Shown: positions 42,937-54,389 of the stretch, piece by piece
How positions within the stretch are numbered: position 1 is the stretch's first letter
How the letters are laid out: the number at the start of each line of letters is the position of its first letter
NCBI GenBank assembly: GCA_934481355.1
Contig: CAKSPH010000001.1
Location: forward strand, 124,001-188,000
DNA from: an uncultured Oscillospiraceae bacterium
GTDB lineage: Bacteria > Bacillota > Clostridia > Oscillospirales > Ruminococcaceae
Length of the DNA stretch: 64,000 bases
Direction of reading: 5' to 3'
Position numbers and translations under genes: made by a program
Notes under the pieces: generated by a model
What the model was told of the DNA's origin: nothing
Databases searched by the model: none
What the model saw: the letters and a program-made list of their open reading frames with translations, nothing else

Positions 42937-45282
42937 TCAGAAGCTCAGCAGCACCCTGATGAAACACATATAGTAGTAGATGAACCAGGTCGGCATTTTC
43001 TCAAGCTTATCCAGCTTTTCGCGGCTGAATGTCATGTTGCGCCAGCCGAGCCTGAACGCGAGCTTATGGTTCCACCTGCACTTTCCGGAAACATCGACTT
43101 TCAGCGTCCTGCCCATCTTTTCGAACATCTCCTGCTTTGCCTTTGCGCAGTTGAACTTGAACACCAGCGCACGCTTCTGGCTGCGGAGCATCTTGCTGTC
43201 GTCTATTCTGGAAGCGACTATCGCGCCGTCGTCCACCGCGGACTGGAACGCTTTCAGTGCCCGCTCATTGCGGATAACGCAGCTTGTGTGCTTTATCGGG
43301 TTCTTCTTCATCTCTTTCAGCCAGATGTCGCCGAAGCTGATATCCGCCGTGTTGCAGTAGTGATCCTGACATACCATGCAGCTCTCGCGGCTGAAGAAAT
43401 ACGCGTTCTTGTACGCGCATATCGTCTTGGGATAGCTGAGGGTCTTTTCGCTGCCGTCCTCGTACTGCACGGTGGAAAGCCCCCTCCAGTGACCCCGGCG
43501 GTAATACAGCCGCTTTGCGCCCTCAAGCGGGATATTCTTCTTGCGCAGGGGAACGAGGGTGGCGTTTTCGGTGTGGCTGCCGCTGCAGTAAAGTCCGAGC
43601 TTCAGCACTACCTTTTCCTGGAGCTCAGGCTCCTTTTCCAGCATGGAGGTGAACGCCCTCATCTGGCACGGAACCAGCACCACGGCAAGCTTTCCATTAA
43701 ATTCCCGGAGCATATCCACGTGCTTCATCAGCGGCATGAACATATACACAGAGGAGGAGCTCTCCATCAGCTCTTCCTTTGTGGTGGCGATGAATGTCTT
43801 GTAGCCGAGATTTCCGTCCTTTATCTCGCTGCGGGTGACCCATGCGCCGTCTATCTCGCCCTTTTCGAGCATATGGCACAGCAGCGCCGTCACCATTCCG
43901 CCGGAAGCGGCGTTGGCGCGAATATTATCATCGGCGGCGTAGCCCATGCGGCAGCAGATGTGTTCACCCATGTAATGCTCCGGGCGGTTGAAATCGAGCA
44001 GCTTAACCTTTTTCGGCTTTGCGTATACCTTGTCTATTTCCTCGCTTATGAAGCGGATATTGTCGCGGCTGCTCTCCAGCACTGCGGGGAGGTTCGCCGC
44101 TATCTTCTCGCGGATATTCGGGCTTTCCCTGATGAAGCCCATGAACTTTATCTTCAGCGCGTCAAGCTCCAGCGCGGAGAAATCCACCGCATACTCGCCC
44201 AGTCCGAACATATCGAGGACTTCCTTATACTTGTGGCTCCAGCCTATCAGCAGCACCGGGGTGCACTTTTCAAGCGCGCCTATCATCGCATGGAATCTGG
44301 AAGCCACCAGAACCTCGCTGTGCGCCAGCAGCTCGCGTATCTCCTCCGGAGCCATCTCGCGCGGCTCCCACATAACGCGCGCCTTATCGCGGACGGAGTT
44401 GTAGACCTCCGTGCATATTATCAGGTCGTTGTTGCGGGGCTTCTCGCTGCCCTCCCGGGCGGCATTCGCGATGAGCAGCACGTTGTAGTCCTGCTCGTTG
44501 AGCCAGTTTATGAACTGCACCATGCAGCCCTTGTAGTCCTTGCCCATCTTCTCGCACTTGCCCTGAACGACGCTGCTTATGGACAGCGCCACCACGCGCT
44601 TGCGGAAAAACGGGCTTTCTTCGCACAGCTTTTCCACTTTTTCGGCGTAATATTCACTGTCGGGCATGGAAAACGCTCCGTCGGCGCAGAGCTTCACATT
44701 TTCGGTTATGCCTATGCCCGCGAGGTTTTCCCGGGTTATTTTTCCGCGGGCGCATATCAGCTTTATCTTCGGGAGTATCCACTTTGCAAGGAACCTGTTC
44801 CAGCCGCTCCTGAACGTGCCGAGCGCCTGGGAGTACTTCACCACCGGGACTCCGCACAGCATGGGGACCGCCGCGCAGACGAACGCGTATGTGTTCATGA
44901 TGAAGCCGCGGCTGTCAACGAACGATATCCCGGCTTCGTCTATAACTATATCGCACTGGGAATACGCCTTGATTATCCTGCACATCTCCAGCACCTTCCT
45001 GAACGGCGGGATATACCGCAGAAAGCTGTAAAGCACCGCCAGCGGGAACGCAATGAACAGAAGGCGCTCCGGCTTGGCGTTGACCACCTTTATGAAGTCG
45101 TATTTCTCCGGCATTTCTGCGATGAGCTTCCTGTCCGCGCCGGGATAGGTGGACATCAGGTATATGTTCAGCTTCTCGCCGTAGCGCTCCTTAAGCTGCT
45201 TTATCGAGCTTTGCAGCATTGCCGCAGCGCCCTTGTTTCCGCTGAAGCAGGCGGCGGTTATGGCTATGTTTATGGGTTTCAT
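42937..45282 (-). CDS. Polysaccharide pyruvyl transferase fused to FrhB/FdhB-like domain
   Basis: 781 residues. The N-terminal 410 residues are a PS_pyruv_trans (CsaB-like) domain: AACFSGNKGAAAMLQSSIKQ, VIDEAGISFVDSRG and SRFHAMIGALEKCTPVLLIG. Residues about 430-740 match the N- and C-terminal FrhB/FdhB domains (GMVTALLCHMLEKGEIDGAW; VLVPCQMRA; CMVCQDHYCNTADISFGDIW). In FrhB these bind flavin and Fe-S; the usual N-terminal ferredoxin part is missing. Separate genes of these two kinds often lie side by side in exopolysaccharide loci, so the fusion supports a joint role in glycan modification. Confidence 0.9.
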   Translation of the reverse strand: MKPINIAITAACFSGNKGAAAMLQSSIKQLKERYGEKLNIYLMSTYPGADRKLIAEMPEKYDFIKVVNAKPERLLFIAFPLAVLYSFLRYIPPFRKVLEMCRIIKAYSQCDIVIDEAGISFVDSRGFIMNTYAFVCAAVPMLCGVPVVKYSQALGTFRSGWNRFLAKWILPKIKLICARGKITRENLAGIGITENVKLCADGAFSMPDSEYYAEKVEKLCEESPFFRKRVVALSISSVVQGKCEKMGKDYKGCMVQFINWLNEQDYNVLLIANAAREGSEKPRNNDLIICTEVYNSVRDKARVMWEPREMAPEEIRELLAHSEVLVASRFHAMIGALEKCTPVLLIGWSHKYKEVLDMFGLGEYAVDFSALELDALKIKFMGFIRESPNIREKIAANLPAVLESSRDNIRFISEEIDKVYAKPKKVKLLDFNRPEHYMGEHICCRMGYAADDNIRANAASGGMVTALLCHMLEKGEIDGAWVTRSEIKDGNLGYKTFIATTKEELMESSSSVYMFMPLMKHVDMLREFNGKLAVVLVPCQMRAFTSMLEKEPELQEKVVLKLGLYCSGSHTENATLVPLRKKNIPLEGAKRLYYRRGHWRGLSTVQYEDGSEKTLSYPKTICAYKNAYFFSRESCMVCQDHYCNTADISFGDIWLKEMKKNPIKHTSCVIRNERALKAFQSAVDDGAIVASRIDDSKMLRSQKRALVFKFNCAKAKQEMFEKMGRTLKVDVSGKCRWNHKLAFRLGWRNMTFSREKLDKLEKMPTWFIYYYMCFIRVLLSF

Positions 45283-45331
45283 TTGCTTGCTTCCTTTATC
45301 TTTATTTTGTTGGACATAACAATACGATTAT

Positions 45332-45360
45332 ATTGTATCACAGAAACACCGTTTTGTCAA
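45332..45360 (-). promoter_or_regulatory. Promoter of fusion gene/flippase unit
   Basis: Minus strand TTGACA (45360-45355), 17-base spacer, TACAAT (45337-45332). Confidence 0.82.
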
Positions 45361-45413
45361 AAGAAAAGTATGTGAAAACGCGGATAAAGCCCAAAAAAAT
45401 CCTCGTTACCCCC

Positions 45414-45442
45414 TTAACATTTCACCGGATTTATGTTATAAT
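45414..45442 (+). promoter_or_regulatory. Promoter of 45486 gene and lepA
   Basis: TTAACA (45414-45419), 17-base spacer, TATAAT (45437-45442). Confidence 0.78.
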
Positions 45443-45485
45443 AGTTTTGTATATTGTAAATCCGGGAACTACTGAAAGGAAATAT

Positions 45486-46202
45486 ATGGACGACAAAAAA
45501 GAAACACAGATCCCCGCAGAGCCCGAGGAGGTCAAAGCCACCGCCGGGTCCGAAACCGAGCCTGCCGACGGCGAATACACCGGAATGCCCAAATGGAAGG
45601 CAGGGCTCCTGAAATGCCTGCCCATGCTGATAGTGCTTGCCTGCACCGGGCTGTTCATCTTCGGAATAAAGGCGGTCATCGGAATATTCTACAAGCCGCA
45701 TGACGAGCTGTTCACCAAAACGGACAACGGAACTGAATACACCATCGTGAAGTGCTATCAGAATCCCACCTCATACTTCTACGTTTACGACAGCGACAAG
45801 TTCCAGTGGAACGAAGCGGAATACGACAACGTTGCGGGCGAGCACAACGACGCGCACCTCCACAAGGTGCCGGAGGTGTATTTCGTGCTCAACGAGAGCG
45901 CCCCGGACATGGACAAGACCACGGTGAAACTCCTGGTCGAAGGCAACGGGCTGAAAGTTTTCCAGTTCGGGGAGTTCATACTCTACCGCCTGGAGGGACA
46001 GTACGGAGTTTTCGCGCCGCTGAGGGACTACACCGAAAGCGCCACCGACCGCAAGAACGACCTCTACGTTGTACGCCAGCTCATGAAGAACGACAACTGG
46101 CAGGGCTTTGAAATGCCGTACCGGGAGGACGAGAGCTTCTACGACATCCTCGAAAAGCTGGAATGGCACCTCGACAACCAGTACGGAGAGGATCACTCAT
46201 AA
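45486..46202 (+). CDS. Single-pass membrane protein, unknown function
   Basis: 238 residues from the ATG at 45486 (GAAAGGA upstream). An acidic cytoplasmic N-terminus (about 1-38) is followed by one transmembrane helix (about 42-62). The 175-residue extracytoplasmic domain is aromatic-rich ([34 protein letters not shown]). I recognise no family. 23 bases upstream of lepA, so co-transcribed with it. Confidence 0.72.
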   Translation: MDDKKETQIPAEPEEVKATAGSETEPADGEYTGMPKWKAGLLKCLPMLIVLACTGLFIFGIKAVIGIFYKPHDELFTKTDNGTEYTIVKCYQNPTSYFYVYDSDKFQWNEAEYDNVAGEHNDAHLHKVPEVYFVLNESAPDMDKTTVKLLVEGNGLKVFQFGEFILYRLEGQYGVFAPLRDYTESATDRKNDLYVVRQLMKNDNWQGFEMPYREDESFYDILEKLEWHLDNQYGEDHS

Positions 46203-46225
46203 AGACGAAAGGAAAGATAAAATAC

Positions 46226-48043
46226 ATGGCTGATACAAGCTATCTCGACAAGATACGCAACTTCTGCATAATCGCACACATCGACCACGGAAAATCCACC
46301 CTCGCCGACCGTATCCTGGAGCAGACCCAGACCGTCGCCCTGCGCGACATGGAGGAGCAGCTCCTTGACAACATGGACATCGAGCGCGAGCGCGGCATCA
46401 CGATAAAGGCGCGGGCAGTGCGCCTGAAATATCACGCGGACGACGGCGAGGACTACATCTTCAACCTCATCGACACCCCCGGTCACGTGGACTTCAACTA
46501 CGAGGTCTCCCGGTCGCTGGTCGCCTGCGAGGGAGCCCTGCTCATCGTTGACGCTTCTCAGGGAATCGAGGCGCAGACCCTTGCAAACACCTATCTCGCA
46601 GTGGAAAACGACCTTGAGGTAGTTCCGGTCATCAACAAGATAGACCTGCCCTCCGCGCACCCCGAGGAGGTCAAGGAGGAGATCGAGAACGTAATAGGCA
46701 TTCCCGCCGATGACGCACCGGAGATCTCCGCGAAGATGGGCATAAATATCCATGCCGTAATGGAGGCTGTCGTAAAGTCCATTCCCGCGCCGGTGGGCGA
46801 CACCGAGGCTCCGCTGAAAGCGCTTATCTTCGACAGCTACTACGACAGCTACAAGGGAGTTATAACCTACGTCCGCATTAAAGAGGGCACCGTGAAGCCC
46901 GGCGACAGAATAAAAATGATGGCTACCGACGCGGAATTCACCGTTGTGGAGACCGGATTCATGGGCGCCACCGAGCTTGTCCCCTGCTCCGGGCTTAAGG
47001 CAGGCGAGGTAGGATATATCGCAGCTTCCATCAAGTCAATCGGCGAAACAAAGGTCGGCGACACCGTTACCTCCGCCGAAAACCCCGCCGCAGAGCCGCT
47101 CGCGGGCTACCGCGAGGTAAACCCGATGGTGTTCAGCGGTATCTACCCGGCGGACGGCGCGAAATACGTTGACCTCCGGGACGCACTGGAAAAGCTCCAG
47201 CTTAACGACGCTTCCCTGTCATTCGAGCCGGAGACCTCCGTTGCGCTGGGATTCGGATTCCGCTGCGGATTCCTCGGACTGCTCCACATGGAGATAATCC
47301 AGGAGCGCATCGAGCGCGAATACAACCTCGATATCATCACCACCGCGCCCTCCGTTGTGTACAAGATAGAGATGACCGACGGCACCGTGAAGATGATAGA
47401 CAACCCCACAAACTACCCTGACCCGTCTGAGATAGCGCAGGCTTACGAGCCCGTTGTCAACGCGCACGTTTACGCGCCCTCGGATTATGTCGGCAACATC
47501 ATGGAGCTGTGCCAGAACAGGCGCGGAGTTTTCCGGGATATGAAATATATCGACCAGAACCGCGTCGACCTGCACTATGAGCTCCCGCTGAACGAGATAG
47601 TCTACGACTTCTTCGACGCGCTTAAATCCCGCACGCGCGGCTACGCAAGCTACGATTACGAGATGATGGGATTCGTTCCGTCAAAGCTCGTTAAGCTGGA
47701 TATCCTGCTCAACGGCGACGTTATAGACGCGCTTTCGTTCATCGTGCACAGCGACAAGGCCTATGAGCGCGCCCGCAAGATGGCTGAAAAGCTGAAGGAG
47801 CATATCCCGCGGCAGATGTTTGAGATACCGATTCAGGCGGCGGTCGGCGGAAAGATAATCGCCCGTGAAACGATAAAGGCTCTCCGCAAGGACGTCCTCG
47901 CCAAGTGCTACGGCGGCGACATCACCCGAAAGAAGAAGCTGCTTGAAAAGCAGAAGGAGGGCAAGAAGCGCATGAGGGCCTTCGGTACCGTTGAAGTTCC
48001 GCAGGAAGCGTTCATGGCTGTCCTCAAGCTCGACGATGAGTGA
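46226..48043 (+). CDS. lepA: Elongation factor 4 (LepA)
   Basis: Ribosome-associated GTPase acting in translation and 30S biogenesis. 605 residues, full length, from the ATG at 46226. GTPase motifs: [29 protein letters not shown]. The domains II, III and the LepA-specific C-terminus ([20 protein letters not shown]) are intact. Followed with an eight-base overlap by hemW, a common Firmicutes order. Confidence 0.98.
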   Translation: MADTSYLDKIRNFCIIAHIDHGKSTLADRILEQTQTVALRDMEEQLLDNMDIERERGITIKARAVRLKYHADDGEDYIFNLIDTPGHVDFNYEVSRSLVACEGALLIVDASQGIEAQTLANTYLAVENDLEVVPVINKIDLPSAHPEEVKEEIENVIGIPADDAPEISAKMGINIHAVMEAVVKSIPAPVGDTEAPLKALIFDSYYDSYKGVITYVRIKEGTVKPGDRIKMMATDAEFTVVETGFMGATELVPCSGLKAGEVGYIAASIKSIGETKVGDTVTSAENPAAEPLAGYREVNPMVFSGIYPADGAKYVDLRDALEKLQLNDASLSFEPETSVALGFGFRCGFLGLLHMEIIQERIEREYNLDIITTAPSVVYKIEMTDGTVKMIDNPTNYPDPSEIAQAYEPVVNAHVYAPSDYVGNIMELCQNRRGVFRDMKYIDQNRVDLHYELPLNEIVYDFFDALKSRTRGYASYDYEMMGFVPSKLVKLDILLNGDVIDALSFIVHSDKAYERARKMAEKLKEHIPRQMFEIPIQAAVGGKIIARETIKALRKDVLAKCYGGDITRKKKLLEKQKEGKKRMRAFGTVEVPQEAFMAVLKLDDE

Positions 48044-49103
48044 TCGCGGGCTGTATATCCACGTCCCGTTCTGCGTGCAGAAATGCCCCTACTGCGATTT
48101 CTACTCCGCTGCGGGAGCAGGAAAGCTCCGGCAGGAGTACGCGCGGGCGGTGGTGCGGAACCTCCGGCATTATCCGGAGCAGTTTGACACCGTATATTTC
48201 GGCGGTGGAACCCCGAACCTCATTGCAGAATACATGGCGGATATCCTGTCCGCCGTGAACGCCGCCCCGGGGGCAGAGATATCCGCCGAATGCAACCCAG
48301 CGTCCGCGGATACCGGGACGCTCCGCATGATGAGAAGCGCCGGGGTAAACCGCATTTCCGTGGGAGTCCAGTCGCTCCAGGACGGGGAGCTGAAAAAGCT
48401 CGGCAGGCTGCATGATTCAGCACAGGCGGAAGAGCTTATCCTAGCCGCCAAGGAAGCTGGATTCGACAGCATTTCCGCCGATGTTATGCTGGGTATCCCC
48501 GGGCAGACTGCGGAGTCCCTCACCGACACGATAGAGCGGCTGGCGGGGCTTCCGGTGCAGCACATCTCCGCGTATATGCTGACCCTGGAACCGGAAACGC
48601 CCTTCGGCAAAAATCCGCCGCCGGACATGGCGGACGATGAAAAAATGGCGGATCTCTACGCGCTGTGTCAGGAGCTCTGCGAAAAGCACGGCTTCGCGCA
48701 GTATGAGATAAGCAATTTCGCCCGGGAGGGCTTCCGGTGCCGCCACAACCTGAAATACTGGCGGGACGAGGAATATCTCGGGATAGGACCGGCGGCGCAC
48801 TCATTCTACGGCGGGAAGCGCTTCGCAGTCCCGCGCAGCCTGCGAGGCTTCATAGATTCCGAACGTCAGCCCGTGGAGATAACGGACGACTGCCCCGGCG
48901 ACTATGACGAGCGCGTGATGATGGGGCTTCGTATCTCCGAGGGTATACCGGAGGAGCTCTACAAGCCGATAGAATCCGCGCTGCGGCTTGTCCCAGCGGA
49001 ATATTACAGGCTGGAAAACGGCAGGCTCAGGCTCACCGGAAAGGGTTTTCCGGTGTATAACTACATCGTGTCGCTTCTGTTGGCGCACAGGGAGGAATCA
49101 TGA
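48036..49103 (+). CDS. hemW: HemW-like radical SAM protein
   Basis: 355 residues. The radical-SAM cluster motif is [12 protein letters not shown] (CxxxCxxC), followed by [10 protein letters not shown] and the [17 protein letters not shown] motif typical of the HemN/HemW family. HemW is a heme chaperone; it is often mis-annotated as coproporphyrinogen oxidase. Position next to lepA supports HemW. Overlaps lepA and the following gene. Confidence 0.93.
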   Translation: MSDRGLYIHVPFCVQKCPYCDFYSAAGAGKLRQEYARAVVRNLRHYPEQFDTVYFGGGTPNLIAEYMADILSAVNAAPGAEISAECNPASADTGTLRMMRSAGVNRISVGVQSLQDGELKKLGRLHDSAQAEELILAAKEAGFDSISADVMLGIPGQTAESLTDTIERLAGLPVQHISAYMLTLEPETPFGKNPPPDMADDEKMADLYALCQELCEKHGFAQYEISNFAREGFRCRHNLKYWRDEEYLGIGPAAHSFYGGKRFAVPRSLRGFIDSERQPVEITDDCPGDYDERVMMGLRISEGIPEELYKPIESALRLVPAEYYRLENGRLRLTGKGFPVYNYIVSLLLAHREES

Positions 49104-49570
49104 GAAGAAAAGACCGCGAAATAACCGATGAAGCAAAGATAGACGAGATAATCTCCCGCTGCCACTGCTGCCGGCTGGGATTCAACGACAGCGGCGAAGT
49201 GTATATAGTTCCGCTGAACTTCGGCTTTGTGAAGCGCGGCGGAAAGAGATTCTTCTATTTCCACAGCGCTAAGGAGGGCAGGAAGATAGACCTTGTCAAA
49301 GAGGGTTACGAGGTCGGTTTTGAGATGGACTGCGGCTATCAGCTCCACCCCGGGGAAGCCCCCTGCGACTGCTACGCTGAATTCAGCAGCGTTATCGGCA
49401 CGGGAAATGTCGAAATGATCACCGACACTGACGAAAAGATACTCGGTCTGCAAAGCCTGATGAAACAGGCGGCGGGACGCGAAAACTGTGAATTCCGCCC
49501 GGAAATGCTGAACGCTGTCTGCGTTTTCCGGCTGGAGGTAAATAAAATATCCTGCAAGGTTCATTTATAA
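49100..49570 (+). CDS. Pyridoxamine-oxidase-like (NimA-type) flavoprotein
   Basis: 156 residues of the split-barrel FMN-binding fold. [20 protein letters not shown] and PYIVPLNFG-like VYIVPLNFGF, then FYFHSAKEGRKIDL, are typical of the NimA/PNPOx-related family. A nitroimidazole-reducing role is known only for some members. Overlaps the end of hemW by four bases. Confidence 0.88.
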   Translation: MRRKDREITDEAKIDEIISRCHCCRLGFNDSGEVYIVPLNFGFVKRGGKRFFYFHSAKEGRKIDLVKEGYEVGFEMDCGYQLHPGEAPCDCYAEFSSVIGTGNVEMITDTDEKILGLQSLMKQAAGRENCEFRPEMLNAVCVFRLEVNKISCKVHL

Positions 49571-49581
49571 GGAGGAAAAAT

Positions 49582-50640
49582 ATGGCATACACAATAGAAA
49601 AGGGAAAGAAACTCATTCCGGCAGATTCCGGCTGCTTTCAGTACGTCGGCAGAATAGATTCCGACGACCCGAAGCGCCCGGTCATGACATGGCCCGCCAC
49701 CTACGCCGACGTGAATTTCACCGGCACCAGCGCGGCGGTAGTGCTGAAGAACATAAACTTCCAGGACGACACGCACTTTGCCGTTATAGTAGACGGAGTG
49801 ATGAAGAAGATAACCCTCACGAAAACCCGCGAGGACGAACTTTACACAGCCGCCGAGGGACTTGAGGACAAACCGCATACCCTGCGCATACTGAAAACCC
49901 TGGCATCCCACAACTACCTTGAATTTGTGGGAATAGTCGTGGACGAAAACGCGGAGGTCACAAACCCCGCCCACAGGTACGACATGAAGCTTGAAGTCTA
50001 CGGCGACAGCGTTTCCGCAGGCGAGGTCACTGAGGCTATTTACTACGAGGGTCAGTGCGACCCGGCGGACCACCGCAACCGTCTTGATAACTCCCACTTT
50101 GCCTACCCGATGGCACTTTCAAGGAAGCTCAACGCGGAGCTCCACGACATCGCGCAGGGAGGTATCGCGCTGCTGGACGGCACGGGATATTTCTGCTCCG
50201 ACCAGCTCACCGGAATGGAAAGCTGCTACGACAAGATAGAGTTCACTCCCTACGCCGACAGAAAGACATGGGATTTCTCAAAGTGGACGGCTGACGCGGT
50301 AATAATCGCCATCGGTCAGAATGATGCCAACCCCGAGCCTGAGCGCATAAAGGAGCCCGGCTACCGCCGTATGTGGAAGGACAACTACATAAAGCTGCTC
50401 CGCACGCTGATGGAAAAGTACCCTTCCGCCAAGTTCGTGCTTATCCTGACGATACTTGGACACGACCACACATGGGACGACGCCCTTGAGGAAATAGCTC
50501 AGGAGATGAACTCCGACAGGGTATCGCACTTCATGTTCCGCCGCACAGGCTGCGGCACCAACGGGCACCCCCGCGCCACCGAGCAGGAGGAAATGGCGGG
50601 AGAGCTTTACAGCTACTTCAAGGAGCATATTTTAAAGTAA
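49582..50640 (+). CDS. CE2-like SGNH carbohydrate esterase
   Basis: 352 residues with AGGAGG upstream. An N-terminal beta-sandwich (about 10-125) precedes an SGNH hydrolase domain: EVYGDSVSAGEV holds the nucleophile serine, IAIGQNDAN is block III, and GTNGHPRATEQEE the catalytic histidine. This layout is that of family CE2 acetyl-esterases. No signal peptide is visible, so it should act on intracellular oligosaccharides, unlike the secreted CE2 enzymes of cellulolytic clostridia. Confidence 0.88.
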   Translation: MAYTIEKGKKLIPADSGCFQYVGRIDSDDPKRPVMTWPATYADVNFTGTSAAVVLKNINFQDDTHFAVIVDGVMKKITLTKTREDELYTAAEGLEDKPHTLRILKTLASHNYLEFVGIVVDENAEVTNPAHRYDMKLEVYGDSVSAGEVTEAIYYEGQCDPADHRNRLDNSHFAYPMALSRKLNAELHDIAQGGIALLDGTGYFCSDQLTGMESCYDKIEFTPYADRKTWDFSKWTADAVIIAIGQNDANPEPERIKEPGYRRMWKDNYIKLLRTLMEKYPSAKFVLILTILGHDHTWDDALEEIAQEMNSDRVSHFMFRRTGCGTNGHPRATEQEEMAGELYSYFKEHILK

Positions 50641-50648
50641 AAAACAAA

Positions 50649-50681
50649 AGGCTGGCGATTTTTTCGTCAGCCTGTATTTTT
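50649..50681 (+). terminator. Terminator after CE2-like gene
   Basis: AGGCTGGCGA, five-base loop, TCGTCAGCCT (one mismatch), then GTATTTTT. Confidence 0.85.
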
Positions 50682-50685
50682 CGGC

Positions 50686-50718
50686 AAAAAAGGCGCTGTG
50701 TTGCATATCACAGCGCCT
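50686..50718 (-). terminator. Terminator after guaB
   Basis: Minus strand AGGCGCTGTG, eight-base loop, CACAGCGCCT, then a U run from the A tract at 50686-50690. Confidence 0.9.
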
Positions 50719-50744
50719 TGATTATTTTAGGGGTTATCTTATGA

Positions 50745-52414
<1,670 letters not shown>

Positions 52415-52519
52415 GCACTACCGCGGAGAAAAATAAACAAATATAATCTCGGATTATGCCCCGATTTAGGAAAATTTCACGCTTTCCCTGAAAATTCGAA
52501 AAAAATTCCCGCCAGCTTA

Positions 52520-52548
52520 TTGACGAAAAAAGATATTTATTATAGAAT
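52520..52548 (+). promoter_or_regulatory. Promoter of rpe/rnf-like operon
   Basis: TTGACG (52520-52525), 17-base spacer, TAGAAT (52543-52548). Confidence 0.75.
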
Positions 52549-52608
52549 ATATGTGTATGGCTGAATAACGCCTGTAAAAAGTTGTATAATTGTAAAGGAA
52601 ATGATAAT

Positions 52609-53271
52609 ATGATAAAGACCTCCGCGTCCCTGCTGGCGTGCGACCTCGCGAATATTTCCGGGGAGCTCGCAAGATGCAGGGCTGCCGGTGTTGACTGGAT
52701 ACATTTCGATGTAATGGACGGCGCATTCGTTGAGCAGATAACCTACGGAAGCCCCGTTCTGAAATGCGTCCGCGCGGCGACAGATATGTTTCTTGACGTC
52801 CACCTGATGGTGAACGACCCCGCCTCGCAGATACGATTTTTCGCAGAGGCAGGCGCCGACCTGATAGATTTCCACATCGAGAGCCTCAGCGACCCGGAAG
52901 CCGCCCTGCGCGACATACGCTCCCGCGGAATAAAGTCCGCGATAGCGGTAAAGCCGGGGACCCCGATAGAATCCGTTTACCCATATCTCGAACTGTGCGA
53001 TATGGTTCTCGTTATGACCGTTGAACCGGGCTACGGCGGACAGGCTTTCATTCCTGAAACGCTGGAGAAGATACGCGCGCTCAGAAAGACCGCCGATGAA
53101 CGCGGGCTTTCCTCCCTCGACATCGAGGTGGACGGCGGCATAAACGCAAAGACCGCCCCTCTCGTCAAGGAGGCGGGCGCAAACGTACTCGTTGCCGGAA
53201 CCGGGCTGTTCAGGGCGCCGGACATGGCGCAGGCAGACATACAGCTCAAATCGCAGAAAGGAGAAGCATGA
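52609..53271 (+). CDS. rpe: Ribulose-phosphate 3-epimerase
   Basis: Interconverts ribulose-5-P and xylulose-5-P. 220 residues, full length, TIM barrel. Motifs: SASLLACDLANISGE, WIHFDVMDGAFVEQ, FLDVHLMV, VMTVEPGYGGQAFIPE and IEVDGGIN. First gene of the operon that continues into the Rnf-like genes; the stop overlaps the next start as ATGA. Confidence 0.97.
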   Translation: MIKTSASLLACDLANISGELARCRAAGVDWIHFDVMDGAFVEQITYGSPVLKCVRAATDMFLDVHLMVNDPASQIRFFAEAGADLIDFHIESLSDPEAALRDIRSRGIKSAIAVKPGTPIESVYPYLELCDMVLVMTVEPGYGGQAFIPETLEKIRALRKTADERGLSSLDIEVDGGINAKTAPLVKEAGANVLVAGTGLFRAPDMAQADIQLKSQKGEA

Positions 53272-54389
53272 TCACCCCGATCACCCAGCGCGATCCGCGC
53301 AAGCTGTATCTGGAGCGATTCGTGTTCATGGCGGCGCTGCTTATCCCGGCGATATTCCGCGGAGGATTCAGACCGCTGGTGGTGTGCGTTATCTGCATTC
53401 TGTTCTGTATGCTCACCGACTGGATCTGCTGTAAGATACGCAGAATAAAATACGATATATCCGACCCGGCAGTGTGGTTCTGGGGGCTTACTGCGGCTAT
53501 GCTCATGCCCTCCGGAGTTCCCCATGCGATAGCGGGACTCGCCGCTGTCATCTGCATTGCTGTCGGCAAGCATATATTCGGCGGAAACGACAACCTCGTG
53601 TTCTCGCCGCCCGCAATAGCGATCGCATTCCTTACGATATGCTATCCAAGCTCCATGCTGTATTTCCCGAAAGCCGGGGAAGTCATACCGATGTTCGGCG
53701 AATACGAGGGCTCCCTTGCCCGCTCGATAGAATACACGATGAAGCTCGGCACGGTGCCGACGCAGCAGCCGCTGGACATTCTCCTCGGAAATGTGCCCGG
53801 GGCGATAGGCGCGGTGAATGTCCTGATAATCGCAGTCATCGGGATATGTATGCTGATAAAGCACAGCACCAGTTTCACGGCAATGATATCCTGTCTTGCT
53901 TCGGTATGCGCTGTTTCGGCGTTTTATCCGCGGGTTGACACGACCCCGCTGATGTCCGTTTTCTATGAGCTTGCAAGCGGCTGTATGCTGTTCGGAATAA
54001 TCTTCATGTCGGCGGAGCCCTGCCTCCTGCCGAAACGCCGCGCCGCAAGAGTCATCTACGGCGTAGTGCTCGGCTACACGGCTATGATGTTCCGGTATTT
54101 CGGCCAGGTGGAGAACAGCTTCGTTTTCGCGCTGCTGATAACGAACGCGCTTTCCGGCTGTTTCGACACCATCGTTGAGAATATCCTCTACTGGAAGCGC
54201 AACTACATCAGCTCCTTCGAGGGCAGCAAGAGCCGCGCGCAGAAGGGTGAAATAAAGCTCACCGACACGCAGGAGATAGAGCTCCCGAAGAAGTACCGCT
54301 ACAACACCCCGCCGATAAACGGAAAGGTGAAGAAGCAGAAGCGCCGCCCGGTGCCGGCAGAAAAGGAGGACTCACGCAATGATAAATAA
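53268..54389 (+). CDS. RnfD/NqrB-like membrane subunit lacking the flavinylation Thr
   Basis: 373 residues, about nine transmembrane helices and a basic 60-residue cytoplasmic tail. Family features: DPAVWFWGLTAAMLMPSGVP, KHIFGGNDNLVFSPPAIAIAF, ASGCMLFGIIFMSAEP. In canonical RnfD an FMN is attached to Thr in a segment like SQATPLD; the matching segment here is TVPTQQPLD, with Gln167 in that place. rnfC and rnfG, which normally flank rnfD, are absent. So it is an Rnf homologue by fold but probably not flavinylated at this site. Overlaps the rnfE-like gene by 11 bases. Confidence 0.85.
   Translation: MITPITQRDPRKLYLERFVFMAALLIPAIFRGGFRPLVVCVICILFCMLTDWICCKIRRIKYDISDPAVWFWGLTAAMLMPSGVPHAIAGLAAVICIAVGKHIFGGNDNLVFSPPAIAIAFLTICYPSSMLYFPKAGEVIPMFGEYEGSLARSIEYTMKLGTVPTQQPLDILLGNVPGAIGAVNVLIIAVIGICMLIKHSTSFTAMISCLASVCAVSAFYPRVDTTPLMSVFYELASGCMLFGIIFMSAEPCLLPKRRAARVIYGVVLGYTAMMFRYFGQVENSFVFALLITNALSGCFDTIVENILYWKRNYISSFEGSKSRAQKGEIKLTDTQEIELPKKYRYNTPPINGKVKKQKRRPVPAEKEDSRNDK

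Noticed and set aside
43066..45375. 769-residue plus-strand frame opposite the pyruvyl-transferase fusion
   Set aside because: Antisense shadow; the minus-strand product has clear domain motifs and an SD, this one has neither.
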